From assembly GCF_037975245.1 (NCBI RefSeq), contig NC_092572.1, positions 18,933,989-18,997,988 of the forward strand: 64,000 bases of DNA, written 5' to 3'. Every line of letters starts with the position of its first letter. The first letter of the stretch is position 1. This document shows, one piece after another, positions 25,001-52,041 of the stretch. Below the pieces are notes generated by a model. It made no database searches. It was not told where the DNA came from and saw only the letters and a list, made by a program, of their open reading frames with translations. The translations under genes were made by a program, and so were the position numbers. The stretch comes from Apostichopus japonicus (taxonomy: Eukaryota > Echinodermata > Holothuroidea > Aspidochirotida > Stichopodidae).

Positions 25001-28000
25001 TATGACAGAGGTCGTTGTGAAGAACACCCCTTCCCTCCCCCCCCCCCCCCCAACAGCTATAGAGAAACATTGCTCCGTTTGGGCGATAACCTAGTTTAAA
25101 TATGTGACATCTTCTAAGCATGTTTGAAGTTTTCCAAGACAGATATCTCTATCACATACTGAGTCCAATGATGGTTGGATATGTGTCTCCTTAAATTTAA
25201 AGTAGGTCTGTTCAGTATAACACAGCATATAATAGAAGAGCTTGTCAAATTCCGAAAGGACGGTAATTTAGCTGAAACAACTGAACATGATAAACTTTCA
25301 ATTTGTAAAGCCTAACGATAAAGTTAAGCTACACTGGAGTTTGATTCATGAATACCTAATTTGCGTAAAACAGTTGGGACGAACGTAGTAAGGTTTGTCA
25401 ATATGTATATTATATTAATAAACTCCTGCTTTAATTTAATATTTAACACTTAATTAAACATATCGTATAGATAAGGGGGAAATGCAAATTAGTATAAAAT
25501 GGACAAAATTGAGACACGAATGTTACGCATACCAGTCGTTTTAACATGCTCGTGTTTAACTGTAAGACTGGTTGGTCTTCAGAAATGGAACGTTAAATAA
25601 TTTTCGTGGAACCGGTGAGTGATGTACTCCCACTTAGGAAGAATGAGAGAATAGAAGGGAGGAAACCATCTCCCTTTCCCTTAACCCCATCCTCTTACCC
25701 CATCCCTGCCTTCTTTCTCCACCCCCCCCCCTCAACCCCAGTCTTGACTCACCAACTATCTCCCTACCAAATGTTCACTTCCAAAAGCGAACTTTAATGT
25801 TCCTACCGTACTATACGCATACAGCGTTGTTATTGAGGACATTCTTCTACACTTCTTGCTACCTGTTAAACATTTCACAGGACTCACGGCCAATTCTTTA
25901 ATTACCGGTATTTTTGTTCCCCTTCCTGAATAGTATTTGTTTTCTCATACTCCTAAAGGTAAAGATGGTTTGCCTGAAGATAAACCATTAGACGTGTTAC
26001 CAGGAAAGAACTTAATCTCGCACAGCGTAGATTGCCCACAGTCCGACGTCACACTTCACTGTTATCATAAGCTATAATTTGCAATCCAGCGCAAGCAATC
26101 CGTGACGTCACACATCGAATCTGACGTCACAAGGAGGCTATCGAATAGGTCAAAAGGTACGTCTCAAAAAATATGACAGCATTGTAAATTAAAGTCGAAC
26201 GTATCTCGATTGTTGAGTTAATTTACTCAACACCTGATCCGAATATTGTGTGTACATAATCCCCCAAGGCGTTCTATATAGGAAAAGACCGTGCGGTATT
26301 CACATTAACTGGGATCATTTCTCTGTAAAACCTGGTAAACTATGCTTGGACTTCCAGAGATTACGGAAAGTATGATAGTCCGACAACAGAAAAAGAAAAC
26401 AATAAAAAGTGAAGAATAACAAGGTTGAATGAGAAAAAAGGGCTAGTAGACTACAACAAGGCTAGAATCAGTGGCCTTGTCACAAGATGGTGGTCGTTGT
26501 GATGGTGAGGGCAGAGAAAATCGAGCGGTATTTCGCGGTTTTGAATGATGGAAGAGGTTAGTAGATTATTGAATCAGGAACTGGTGGTGGAGGGGCAGGC
26601 GTGGGGTGAGGGTACAGTTGGCTTTCCGTTTAGAATGCGTTGAATTGTAAGTTTTTAAGTTTCTGTGATACTATTTAAGAAAGTCGTTGTTAGTTCTAAG
26701 TTGTTAGCAACGTGTTAGAAACTGCAACCCCCCCCCCTCCCCTCTGTTAGGTCACTAAATTACGCAATATATAAATGACCTTCAGTTTGATGCTGCACTA
26801 AGCCAGTTCAAATTGCTTTTGTTAACGCATTATCACAACCAACAGACAGGGGCGTATGTTCATCGTTTTTCATTGGGTGTAGGGAGGGGCGGGGGGAAGG
26901 GGCTCATGTTGATCGATAACAAACCGTCTACGCTCTTTTAAGACCGAATGAAGTGATTAGCCGAGCAACATTTCGAAAATGAGCAAAGAAGCGTCTGTTC
27001 AATGTTTCATTGTTATATCTTTATTCTATAGCATTGGATTTTGGGCCATTTAGTGGGCCGGCGAAACAAATAAACAACAAATACGTGTCAGAAAGTGGAA
27101 GGAAATCAGCCCAGTTTGGGGTTTAATTGTTTGTATAGGCTATATTGTTAACACCAGTGAGTTCACATCATTAATACAGTTGTAAAAATAAGACAAGTAT
27201 AAGCCTGTTTATCGACATCCTATATCTGAAATACAATTTGTCATGAAACACAAAAGTTATCAACCCTTTCTTTATTTAATTCTAAGAGACCACAGGAATT
27301 CTATCACAATATACCTACCATGCATACAAGCTAGCGAAAACAATTAAAATATACTTCTAGATTTGGACGAATATTCATGACTACAGGGAATTCTAAACCA
27401 AATATACCAAAATGTTTATTCCGAGGCCTATGGCATTTTGTTTTCTTGCTGCTGGGTTTTTCCTCCAGAGATCCACATTTTTGAAATATGGTCGACACGC
27501 TGCAAAATATACAGTAATGCGAACAATCTGGATAATTTGCCTTTTCTTCTGTTTAAAACAAAAATAAATTAGGTCATTTCAAGCGAACATCAAAATGATT
27601 GCATGTGGTACGGAAACGTTTCTCCTCTTAAGACTTTCCAGGAAACTTTCAATTTTGATTTATAATCAGTTCGTTTATAAGGTCATCAAATACCTCCATT
27701 AATTATGTTTCTGTTATCACGAATTGATAAATCATGTTTATGTATATCTTATCGAAAATATATGTCTTTTCTCCCGAGAACCTTTCAGCAGTTTTACAGT
27801 GTTATTATAGGCCTATATAGATGTATCTATACTATCGCATTAGGATATATTGCACCCACATATCGGTGGGCGATTGGTTGTTTCACTTTACAGCGAGAAT
27901 TTTTCACGGTACGACTCTAAAGTTACAAACTTAATTTGGATATTTCATATAGACCAGCGGTTCGCAAACATTTAGGCCCACTACACAGGGGCTTCCAGGA

Positions 28001-28390
28001 GAACCGACAGCAACGCCCCCCCCCCTCCCTCTTCGTCCCCATCCACCATTTTACGACGTCTGGTAGAGCCCCACCACCGAACGATGTTGTTTTTTCGCTG
28101 TCCATTATTTTAGGTGGTGCCCTTTAGTTTGCAATCGTTACAGACAATTAGGAATTATGCAAAGCAGTTTATAGATTAACTTTTTATAACACTTTTAGCA
28201 ACCCTTAAGTTCCATATGAAAGGCTCAAAATCCAACACCGTATCACGTGATTCCTCGTTAAAGTTGCCGAATTCTTGTATAGACCTATTGTATATGTCTG
28301 TATGTGTTTCCATCTTTGTCAGGTGTAAAATCATTAAAAACTGTCAGGTAGAAAAAGAATGAAACATCGATAAAACATTTTGGTTCGACT
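22080..28390. other. Non-coding stretch with hAT-like end fragments
   Basis: No gene is supported. At 23856-23873 the reverse complement reads CAGGCCCGTAGCCAGGCC, a typical hAT terminus. At 26847-26858 CAGGGGCGTATG resembles a hAT left end. I could not match either to a partner end or a target duplication. Long C runs occur at 25037-25051 and elsewhere. Confidence 0.4.
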
Positions 28391-28400
28391 GTAGTATATA

Positions 28401-28700
28401 GTGATGTATCCTAAATATGTCTTATTTGCAATAACTATTATCAACTACACTTCACTTTTGATTCTACTGTACTGGTATATGTTTTGTCCCTTTGTAACTT
28501 TTATCAACTACACTTCACTTTTTAGTTCTACTGTAATGGTGATGTATCCTAAACTATATATTTTTTTCTTTATAACTTTTATCAACTGCACCTCACTTTA
28601 TAATTTTACTGTAGTAGTGGTGAAATATCCTAAATATGTAACGTTTTCCTCTATAACTTTTATCAACTACGCCTCACTTTTGATTTTACTGTAGTGGTGT
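28401..28700. repeat. Tandem repeat of about 65-80 bp, four units
   Basis: The core TTTTATCAACTACACTTCACTTTT recurs with changes near 28436, 28500, 28577 and 28657. Each is followed by TTCTACTGTA-TGGTG and, in most units, ATCCTAAATAT. The open frame through the array is a repeat effect. Confidence 0.75.
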
Positions 28701-28930
28701 TGCATCCTAACAACAATTATTTGTTTCTACATTATTTTCTATCGGCTGCACTTCAAGTTTGCGAATTAACAAAAGTAAACATATTTTCTGTTGTTACCAT
28801 CCACCTTCCACCTCATATATCTTCCCCTATAGCTGTTTATTTCTTTTTGGTCACTTCTAATGTCACCACCCCACCAATCGCCACTGTTACTGGAATTCCT
28901 TTCCTATGGTGTCTGCGTCGAATTCCATGA

Positions 28931-31510
28931 GACTCAAAGAATGTGGGTTGGTATGGTGGTATCCCGTAATATCAATATCAATATTAGTCAATAATACGGG
29001 TTGGGTTGACTTCTTTTTCAAATGAAAATTCCAATCTGGCCACGGGCTATTACCATTTTCCTCGTGTTTTGAAATTCTTTGAAAACGATAAATTAATATT
29101 CTATCAATCAGAATCTCGTGGTCAGATTCCCGCTAAGTTCACTGCACATGTAGTTTAGGTAGTGTGTTAGTTAAAAGGGCAAAGGTCAACGTTCAAATCT
29201 AGTTCAGACCACCAAAGGGTTTCTTTTTTGTTCACCCGGTGTATTTTGTCTTTCTCTACAAACAGCAGTTTCAGTCCAATTGTTGGATTTTCTTTAGGTA
29301 CGTTTAGCGAAATTTGATCTTAAGAATATCGGTAATTAATAGTAAGGTGAAGAAATGTTTATATTAGCCATAGGTTGAACCATTAATAATCTTATAAACG
29401 GCCACTGACGAAAAGGAGACAAGGGGTGGGGTGGGGGTGGAAATGTGTTTGTTTTTACTTAATTATCTGAATCGCAGTTTTCACAAAAATATATCAAAGA
29501 AAACCATAACGCAAAAGTAAACCTTTTATAAGAATCTTATTTAAATCAAACACCACCTTCATAGCTTGTTAATTATGTTATATCGAGAAATAAAACGCTA
29601 GCATCCATTCGTTTGTGACGTCATAGAGCAAACCAAATGAAACCACCAGCTTATAGACAATCCTGTATAGGCTATACCCATCGACAGCATAATACATGTG
29701 CGTTTAGCCTACATTACCAAATTGATGAATTTCACCGTATTTTCATGATCACTCACACATTGAGCATACATGGACATTCCATTAATGGTCATACACACAT
29801 CACTCAAGTAATGTTCATGCAATATAGGCTATCACGCATGCGCGATGCATGTAAACCATGAATGTACTTTTATGGATCTTGTCAAGTTTTACCGATTCAC
29901 ATTGCTATATACATTCGATAACGATGCACACTATCGAATGGGACAGAATTGTTCCTCCAATTCACCTTGAGCAAGCTTTTCTTCAAACCCAGCCCCCCCC
30001 CCCCCGTTCCCGCGGACACCCTGACCATACCATAAATGATTATCCTGTCATAGAGCCATAACGCCATAACGTACAATATCGCTTCACCAAACAATCAATT
30101 TATAAATCTATAAATCTTTAAATCTATATACCCCGGCAAACTATATGCAAACACGGATAACCAAATGCCAAACATAGCCTATACCATTAATGTTAAACAA
30201 AGACACGCTTTTGTCTACCTAAACAACATGATGATTCCTGAAACACTTCCCTACCCCCCCCCCAACCACCAACCCGCCCACCTCCGACTTAGGCTATCAA
30301 ATCATTTTCTGCTTTGTTTTCTATATCATTGCATATATGACTCAATATCATAAGCTTCTGACCGTCTGTCATTATCCGTTCAGACGAAAACCTTAAAATA
30401 TTTTCACGAGTTGACGACCAACTGAGATGATGAGTGAAGTATTTTTTTGTTGATGTGCACCCTTTCTATAGATTATACCAAACACGCGGTTCCCTGAGAC
30501 ATCTTATATTACAATGGTTTACGCTGTCACGTGTTTTCCCCTCAATTTCAGCAGGTTCAGTTGGTGACGCCCAACTATAGTTAGTGACTTATTGTGTACT
30601 ATCGCAATACATGTGATCTTTCAATACAGCCTTTTATTCCAAATATTCTGATGTGTTTGTCATTGGTGTGAATTATGGTTCTCTATAAATAATATGATAC
30701 TTCTATTCAACTTCATATAATTTAATACCGTCTAAATGGTGTGGATTATTATGATTATTTCTTTCTTTCTTTCTTCCATCGCCGGTGCCTTTCTTTTCTT
30801 CTTGTTACAATATTTTTCTTCAGTTTTATATTTCACATATTTTAGTGTCTTCAGCTGGTGTGAATTGAGACATCTTTCTTCGAGAGAAATCATTTGGTTT
30901 TATTCTTTCCGTCAATTCTCCTTTCTTTGTTTGATTGTTATGTTAAATTAAGTTCGATGTGACTCATTGTCACGCACCTACCCCTGCGAGGAATATCGCA
31001 CAATGAACGAAAAACGCCGGTTAATAAAGTGGTTAATTATACCTCCCTACACATTCCACCCCCTGGAACACCTCCTTACTTACCGTCCTACATTGAGTCA
31101 CTTAATGATGTCAATTGGTGACGGTGATATCAACGGCCTTTAGTTCCACGATTTTATTCACGTTGAAACTGGGAAAACCACCCCGATCCAAGTTAACCCA
31201 TTTTAAAGCTTTCTATGCCTCTGTTGGAGTGTGTAAATTGGCCTCGCGACTGACGGCAAAAAACACCTACGGGACTACTCCGATTGACAAAGATGTCATG
31301 ACCTGAAAGGAAAGTTTAAGTAGCTTGTTGAATTTGGTAAATTAACCTTACAAAAGATTACTGATTATATCCAGTTTTTACTCAGACTATAAAATGGAAA
31401 TAAATGATCAAATCATTGTATTTTCTATAGACGTCTAGCTAAAAACATTAATGTACAAAAGATACTAATTTATGCGGTTAATTTCAATTTGATTGATTTT
31501 ATCACACAGG

Positions 31511-31549
<39 letters not shown>

Positions 31550-32300
31550 GTATAAATATATATATATATATATATATGTATAAATATATATATATTTATT
31601 TATATTCCAGCATTTTTTCCTTCTTTAGACTGTAATTTTAATGAAAAGACCAGCGTGTACAACTGACTGACTGACTTTTCTGTGAGGAAAAGTCATAACC
31701 GTCAAATTGTTCGATCATTGATATTTTTTACCCCGGAAGGTGTAAGACTGTGACAAAATTACACTAACATGACATCTTTGCTTGTCCTTTTTGCTCTCGC
31801 TGCTACCATCATCCACAGCCAGATCCTGGAAAAGTTATATCACTCCCCAATTTCCAATCCGACCCCCACCTCACCCACCCCCGTCTGATCTCTTGACTTT
31901 CCTTTACAACTAGAACGAAAATGGGATCTATTTCCCACATTTACATGGGCCTCTCCACAGTTTCCCGAGCCATTCAATTGATCACAAGCACAGAGGCTAT
32001 TTTAAGCCAGCCAGCATCTGAAAAAATGCCAAAATTCATGATAATGGAAAGTACATGTAGGCCTATATTAAATGATCGTATAATAGATTAAATACGATCC
32101 ATTTGTTCTAATTTATATCAACATCCTCGCTCTCAAAAAACCAAGGGTGTTCCTTTCGTTTTGGATCTAAATGGGAAGAAATGAAACTCATGGAAATGCA
32201 TTTTCTTTACGGAGCTGAGACCCTTTCAATTATGTCTGAACTGTGATAATCATGTGTCTGTATGTCTTACAAATATGAATATTCATGACGTAATGTCATT
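28931..32300. other. Non-coding upstream region of the secreted-peptide gene
   Basis: No gene recognised. It contains poly(C) tracts (29991-30005, 30256-30264) and the interrupted (AT)n array listed separately. Confidence 0.4.
31511..31604. repeat. Interrupted (AT)n with TATAAATATA units
   Basis: Alternating AT runs broken three times by GTATAAATA or TAAATA, giving an array with its own higher period. Confidence 0.92.
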
Positions 32301-32531
32301 TGAACTTATCGTGACACCGTTCGACACGTGACCTTCAATCATTATTGTAAAGTAACGCGTGGAATGTAAGAAACGCAACCAAGTTTACACGATATAGCGA
32401 GCGTTTTTACTTACTTCACACTCTGACACACAAAACGAAATAGAAAAAAAAAACTAGTCGGAAATGGGGGCGTTAATACGTCTCAATCACGTTTACTGAC
32501 AAAAGTGACTGTCCGCGTGAGGTTAATTTGC

Positions 32532-32539
32532 TATAAAAA
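32532..32539 (+). promoter_or_regulatory. TATA box of the secreted-peptide gene
   Basis: CTATAAAAAGG is a strong TATA box, followed by a GC-rich GGGCGGG. Transcription would start about 30 bases downstream, near 32562, giving a 5' UTR of roughly 290 bases before the ATG at 32849. TGACGTAA and CACGTGACC motifs lie about 200-250 bases upstream. Confidence 0.72.
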
Positions 32540-32848
32540 GGGCGGGAAACTGCTACATTAGTTATTATTGTGATCACTGTCGTCTGCACGCATAACTTCA
32601 TCAAGTTATCCTTTCTTCTTCTCTATAAGTCAGAACAAATGAACGGGAGAATTTCTAACGTTTTCGTCACTTATTATTATTATTTCGCTAACATTAGCCG
32701 GAGGGAGAAGATATTAAGTTAATAAAGCGGGATCGATTCTTTGCTTCATTGAAAAAAAAAGTGTCATATTTAGTTACCACTTCGTTTGAAGAAGGGATTT
32801 CGTTTCAGGAGGCATTTCTGTGTCAATTTTCCGACGGATAGTTTCACG

Positions 32849-46024
<13,176 letters not shown>

Positions 46025-46957
46025 ATTCTTTTAACAGCTACCACCATCTACTAAAGCTTTTGAAGTATTTGGTCGTGGAGAAGAAGATAACATTTTAATA
46101 GACTTTGTTTTTGTTTTTTTTGTGGTCGTTTCAAAGTTGATTCCACTTCCGGAAGTCGTATTCCTCTGGACAAACCGTCGGTTTTAGATGATATTTTGTA
46201 GATATTCGTAGTTTATTTTGTTGGGTTTGTCTACGATATGTGTTGTAAAAAACCCTATAACATTCGTCATAGTGACGTAATCCCTTACTTCAATGACGTC
46301 ACTTATTTCGTTTGTGCTCACAGATGTACTGGACACGTTACAACTGAGAATGATTTACTCTCCGTACCTGCAGAGAAGATGAACTTTGACCTCTGTAGCA
46401 CAAACAATCATGGACACAAATTGCGTTAGATCAGGGAGTTGTAGGCTTAACAAACCAGTCGTCGGGAATGTAAACGTTCTATTCGAGAAGATCCTTTTAA
46501 CAGTGTTTTGAAAGATAAACATCGATTCGCTTCTATTATCGATTTGCCTGGTGCTTCAACTCAATAATTTCAATTTCTGGAAAAGTACCTCAGCTGATGG
46601 GTGGCGATGAGGCATTTGCGCCTCAAGTTGTCAAGCTTCCTAAGTTTTTTCTTGGCATTGTCTGGAGGAAACGAGGAGAACTGGAGGAAAAAAAATAGCG
46701 ACGACGGTGGGGGAAGAGGGGGAGGGAGGGAAAAGTCAAGACATTAATGTTATTCGAATGGAATCCAACATTAGAAATTCTTCTCAGAAACGATTAGCCT
46801 ATCAGTTCGTCATCGAGGGAATCATGCTACAAACTCTTGGCATCAACGCTACCAGAAGGACTACAACGAAGTAACCGATTAACCGATAAACCGATCAACC
46901 GATTAACCGAAGAAAATGAAGATATGTTAGTACATCTATAATAGTTAGTTAACTGGA

Positions 46958-46963
46958 AATAAA
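46958..46963 (+). terminator. Candidate polyadenylation signal of the secreted-peptide gene
   Basis: First canonical AATAAA I noticed after the stop codon, about 930 bases downstream, which implies a long 3' UTR. Earlier non-canonical signals cannot be excluded. Confidence 0.4.
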
Positions 46964-47512
46964 TGGTGGAACAAATTCATTGAAGATATCTCCGAATCTA
47001 TATCTATTTCCTTATGCTTCTGGCTACTTTTGCTGTTTCTAATACGTTTATATGTTTTAAGGTCCACATACAATATTATGGATTGTAAAAAGTTCATTCC
47101 AAGATTAATATATTTGTTAACATCTCATAACAGCTTATATTGTCATTTAATAGTTGTATTATATTAAAGGGACCCAGTCGGAATATGTTTTAGTAACTGA
47201 GGAGGTATAGAAGGGGTGGGTGCACCAGAGAGAGGAGATTTATCAATCTAAATATCACAGATATGGGTTTTGACAATCAGGGCCGCTGGGTTGTTACTTG
47301 TCAAGTTAATGAATAACTATAAATATATATAATTTGGAGCATGGCACGTGACGTGATTAATATTAACAATTACGTATTGATGTATGACGGATTCAATTAC
47401 AATACTGAGACTCATTATTGAAGTAAGGATTGGTTAATGAATTAACAATGTTTGAAAAAAATGATACAACATTTCGATAGGCTGATATGCGAGTTAAATG
47501 TTTTGAAACATT
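46964..47512. other. Non-coding, nothing recognised
   Basis: AT-rich DNA between the candidate poly(A) site and the 22-bp repeat array. No exon or RNA gene seen. Confidence 0.4.
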
Positions 47513-47790
47513 TTCGGTTAATCTTTGAACAATATTCGTGTAGTATTCGAAGAATAAACGGTTAGTATTCCATCAACAATAGATTAGCATTCGAACAATG
47601 CTCGGTAAGTATCCGACTATTACTCGGTTAGTATTCGAACAACATTCGATTAGTATTCAAACACTACTCGGTTAGTGTTCGAACACAAGTTAGGTAATAA
47701 TCCTACATTATCCAGCTAGTATTCGAACACTATTCGACTAATATTCGAACAATATGCGGCTGGTATTCGAACATCATTCGGTTAGTATTT
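47513..47790. repeat. 22-bp tandem repeat, GTTAGTATTCGAACAATATTCG type
   Basis: About 12-13 degenerate copies. The core ATTCGAAC is close to the palindrome TTCGAA, so each unit contains a small inverted repeat. Substitutions are dispersed, suggesting an old array. Confidence 0.85.
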
Positions 47791-48649
47791 TGGCCACCAA
47801 AATGATCACGACTTTACTACAACATTCTTCATGGCGTTTTAATATAGCAAGGGCAATCGATATACAGAGCAAATACTGTACGTGAAACGCATGCATCATA
47901 CGCAGGCAAGTGCACGTGCATGTCACGTGGGTGTGCATGTGTGTGCGCATGTGCACTTGCATGTGCTTTGTACTGCAGTCTACTGTGTTCTGTAGCACAG
48001 ACACTACCAACGAAGTGCTTAATTTGTATACTAATTTAAAAATCTTGCTATTAATTTACAACATCGTTGGAAGTATCTCTGTGACTGTAGTAAGGTTGTA
48101 TACGCAGTGTTGCTATATGCATAATGTAGGGTTTTCGTTAAAGAGTTGTGCTAGGTTAAAAATTTATGTTGCATAGTTCTATAAAGATTCCATGAGTTTA
48201 CCATTTTTTTTATTATTTATGTGATCAATAATCGATATTCGATGAAATTGTGATCAACGCCCCGTGATCAATGTTAAAGCACATCGTACCATGACAGAGA
48301 TTAATTGAATTTCATCACGCAGATGAATTCCAATATCACTGTATAGGCCTATAGATAGAGAGAGAAATAAATTATATGGAAATAGCAGTGACGTCATCAC
48401 CTTTGATTCATTTTTGACTATTGTTATGCAGTTTTTCCATTCATGTATCCACCCGATCAGCTTGATTCGTACTTTTAGTTCCGAAAATTCACGGAATCAA
48501 TTTCCGGTAAAAGCCAGAAAACGAAAACTTTTAGTAGTTCCGATGCCCAAACATATTCATAGTACGGTAAACCATATATGTTAATATTCATGAGATGAGA
48601 ACCAAAAACAAGTGGCTGTTTCGGGGCTGCCACTTCCGGCATATGAACA

Positions 48650-49010
48650 CATATACCCTACATGTCCATTTACCTCCCTCCCCCCCTGTTGTCCTCAAAT
48701 GACCTTTGACCTCCACCAAAGGCATTAGGATTCTTGTACTCAATGTGGTACTTCTACACACCAACACTATGAGATCTGCCCAAGCTTACCTTCTTGAGAT
48801 ATCGTGCTTACAAGGTTTTCACAATTCGACCCCTGGTGATCCCAAATGACCTTTGACCTCAACAAAAAAACAATAGGCTTCTTGCACGTAATGTGTTACT
48901 TCTACACACCAAATATGAAATTGGTCTGACCTTTCCTTCTTCAGATATCGTGTTTACAAGCTGGGCGTCACAAACGCACTCATACACACACACACACACA
49001 GGTGTGTTTT
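48650..49010 (+). repeat. Dimer of a 147-bp dispersed repeat carrying TGACCTTTGACCT
   Basis: Two units spaced 147 bp share AAATGACCTTTGACCTC, AGG-TTCTTG, TACTTCTACACACCAA, CTTCTTGAGATATCGTG and TTACAAG. A (CA)n tract at about 48984-49001 ends the block, as in 3' tails of dispersed repeats. TGACCTTTGACCT (48700-48712 and 48847-48859) matches a nuclear-receptor DR1 site. Confidence 0.8.
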
Positions 49011-49593
49011 ACATTTAGACCGAGGACCCCATTGTTTTTTCCATTGTTCAAATCCACGTATCCTAACCTTCACAATACCCCATAACAATAGAATTCTTTC
49101 GAGAACGGGTGATTCTTTAAAAATCACATCCGAGGACCTGGAAGTCCTCGGTCAGAATACAAAACATGTGCACCCACAAATACGCCTGCAGCATGAGTGT
49201 AAATGGTTACGATTATCATCGAAACCAAAAAGAAACAAAAGAGTGTAATTAACTATACAGTGATTGCAAACAAGCCTAATGGGCGCATCGAGTGTGCCAC
49301 TTGATTACGTGTGAACTGTTTCACGTTACTTTATAAAAACCCGTTATACTTCCACGTTCGCAACGCTTTACGCGTTGAGTTTAACGTATTATACAACACC
49401 TAATTGTATTCTGGTCATTTGATTGGTCAATTGCTCGTTGATTGCATACAAAATCCGCTCTATTCCACTCTATGAAATAGAACCGTGGGTTATACTTTTT
49501 TGGTAGCACTTTTTTCAATGGTAAGAGAGCAGAGAAACCTGTCTGTTCAAAACAATCTGTTGCATGAGTGCATTTTACCCATCTTAATATAAT

Positions 49594-49768
49594 GTTGTAT
49601 AAATAATGAATGGTTTCCATTCGTGCAATAGTGCAAAATATTTCATTCGTTGAAAGATTTAATTTGTTCCATTCAACTCGGCTGCGCCTCGTTGAATGGA
49701 ACATTCCATCTTTCAACTCATGAAATATTGGCACTATTGCACTCTTAACCATTCATTATTTGTATACT
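49594..49768. repeat. Large palindrome, arms of about 80-85 bp
   Basis: Left arm 49594-49679 and right arm 49688-49768 are near-complementary: AAATAATGAATGGTT, GCAATAGTGC, ATTTCAT-GTTGAAAGAT and TTCCATTCAACTCG on one side, mirrored on the other, around a GGCTGCGCC loop. A long minus-strand frame crosses it but reads through both arms, so it is most likely non-coding. It may be part of a fold-back transposon whose outer ends I cannot fix. Confidence 0.85.
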
Positions 49769-51579
49769 ATGCGCTGATGTTTAAAAAGTTAGCGCGTAAC
49801 TCAATAGATCTTTATATAATTTCATAGTATCAAGTACACTATCACTTGGCACGTTAAATTGTGGCACAAATGGCGCGCACATTACTACGCATTGAGCCAT
49901 TATCGTCATGTGTTCTATTGTATAACTGCGTGTCATGCGATCAGTATTATGCAGTGAACAAAGAAGACATTAGGTTTCACAGAATATTAACCAATACTTC
50001 TACCCTATCGACTATATCTCCCCCACGCCCTACCCCGCCCCCCAACTCACCTCATGCCCGTAACAATATCCTAGATAAATGGATAGTGGCTGTACGTATT
50101 GTGTGCAATACAATCGAACAAGTTCCTTTCATTTGTCTAAAATCATTTAATAACATTGCGTTTCAAACATAAATTAACTTGACGAAAGGTTCACCATGCA
50201 GCTATAAACGACACATCTGTGTTTTGAAATCTAATTAAAAATTAAACAGGTTATCAGCTGTAGAATCGGATTAGATTTTCTCAAATCCACAGTCTGCGAA
50301 CCTTTCCAAAATATGTAAAAAACAAATATTTAACACAAAATCAGAATTTGTGTAGGCTATTTCGGGTAAATTATTCAGAGTAACTGCATATTATAAATAA
50401 CCTTCCAATGTGTTTAGTAGATTCCGAGGTATTGATATCGCTAGATCAAAGCTTAATTTAAATTTGATATCGGTACTAACACTTGTCGATAATAGTCTCA
50501 AGTAATCAACAGATGATGTACGTAACGTGTAATAAAAAAAAGATTTAGAAGGAAAAAAAGACAACAATTTCAGTAAAACCATGGAAACGATTCCGTTCGT
50601 GTTATGAAAATATGCTTGAGTTGATAGCCGTGTAGGTCACCATATTGACCAATGTTGTAATCATTATAAATATGGCATGCTTAAGGCTTTCAAAATATTT
50701 TCCTGGAGATTCTTAACTCTAATTTGTTTCCTCGACATTGAAACAGTCTCTTATAGTTTTAGTCGACAAATTTATGTTAATATTAACATGAATGTTAATT
50801 AGTGATTATTATTATGATTCTCTACCGATATTGTAAATTCCTTCCTCGCTCAGATATGTTTCATTTCATTTGATGTGAAATACGTGCAATTTTAAGTAAA
50901 GCACGAAACTTGCAGTTTTTCGGTATTTGAATTGCTACTGGAAATGAAATTTGATTAGTCAAACAATGTAGCAACATCGATATATCGCAATCTGTCAATT
51001 ATTTGTCGATACTAAACGCAACTCGCAGCGTTCTCTTATAGTCTGATGGAAAATGTTGACGTGTCAATCAAAACAACACTTGTTTTAGAATTAACATGAT
51101 TGACCATAATTTGACGTTAAATAGCATATTTTTTGTATTTTCCAAAATATCATTTGAGACCTGCGCTGGGCTCTTTTGCAAATATATGCAAACATATGTT
51201 AACACCATACCAGCATATAAATGTATCTATAAATAAATGAAATTTAAAGGCACATTTTACTTAATAGTTTTGATTTTATCACCTGCTCCCCTTTGGTTGA
51301 GCACTTCTACGGCTCATTACAATTTCAAATATGTAAATATATTCACTTGCCTTGGCCGTTTACTTCCATTTCATTAAACAGAGTCTGTTCAAAGTATCTC
51401 TTTCAAGATCCGGCCTCATGATTCACATTAAATTTTGAGTTGATTAGCATCATGATTGATCTCTAGAATAAGACAAAATATGTCACCAATTGAAAACAGA
51501 ACCAGCATTCGTTCGATACAGGTGGCAAAAGTTCACCCTTAAAATGACGACCTTCCTTACTGGTTTCGAACCTCTGGTC
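49769..51579. other. Non-coding, nothing recognised
   Basis: AT-rich DNA without domain-like coding frames, RNA genes or bounded mobile elements. Confidence 0.4.
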
Positions 51580-51700
51580 GTGCTATCAGCGTCCATGGCC
51601 TAGTTGTTAAGGGCACACATGTCCTCATGTGGGACGGGGGGCACCGGTTTGGGTTGATATGCTTTAGTCCGTCAAAAAACGCTGCTTTCAGCCAAGATGT
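51580..51700 (+). mobile_element. Degenerate tRNA-like SINE head
   Basis: A box A-like TGGCCTAGTTGTT at 51596-51608 and a box B-like GGTTTGGGTTG at 51646-51656 lie at tRNA-like spacing. The box B is mutated from GGTTCGA. The dispersed repeat body at 51921-52041 follows, possibly the same element. Confidence 0.5.
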
Positions 51701-51920
51701 TGTAATGTTTTTTTTACATCCCTTTTAATTTTTGAGAAATGACACTTTAAGCAACTGAGGTCTATCGAATAAAGTGACTGGAGTAAATAGTCTATTACAC
51801 AGACCGTTATATGGGTCAGTTCCTCAGATGCAACACATTGGAAAACATAAGACTTTTATGTCGCCAATGGAAAAACAAATGGGGTCTTGTTTTCTTTTTA
51901 GAATTTACAAAACAATATAA

Positions 51921-52041
51921 TTTCAACATTTAGGAACTGACGTCATCATACATTTAGCCTTAAAGAAGCAATTTAGAGAATTAGCATATTTTTAAAAGTA
52001 AATATCTTGAAAAACAGAAAAGCTGTGGAAACATAACTAGA
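51921..52041 (+). repeat. Dispersed repeat, second copy of the 41.6-kb element
   Basis: Shares TGACGTCATCA, TTAGCCTTAAAG, TATTTTTAAAAGTAAATATCTTG and GAAACATAACTAG with 41592-41720. Divergence is spread along the length. Confidence 0.78.

Noticed and set aside
49381-49752. 123-codon minus-strand frame
   Set aside because: It reads through both arms of a palindrome and has no known domain; fold-back repeat sequence explains it better.
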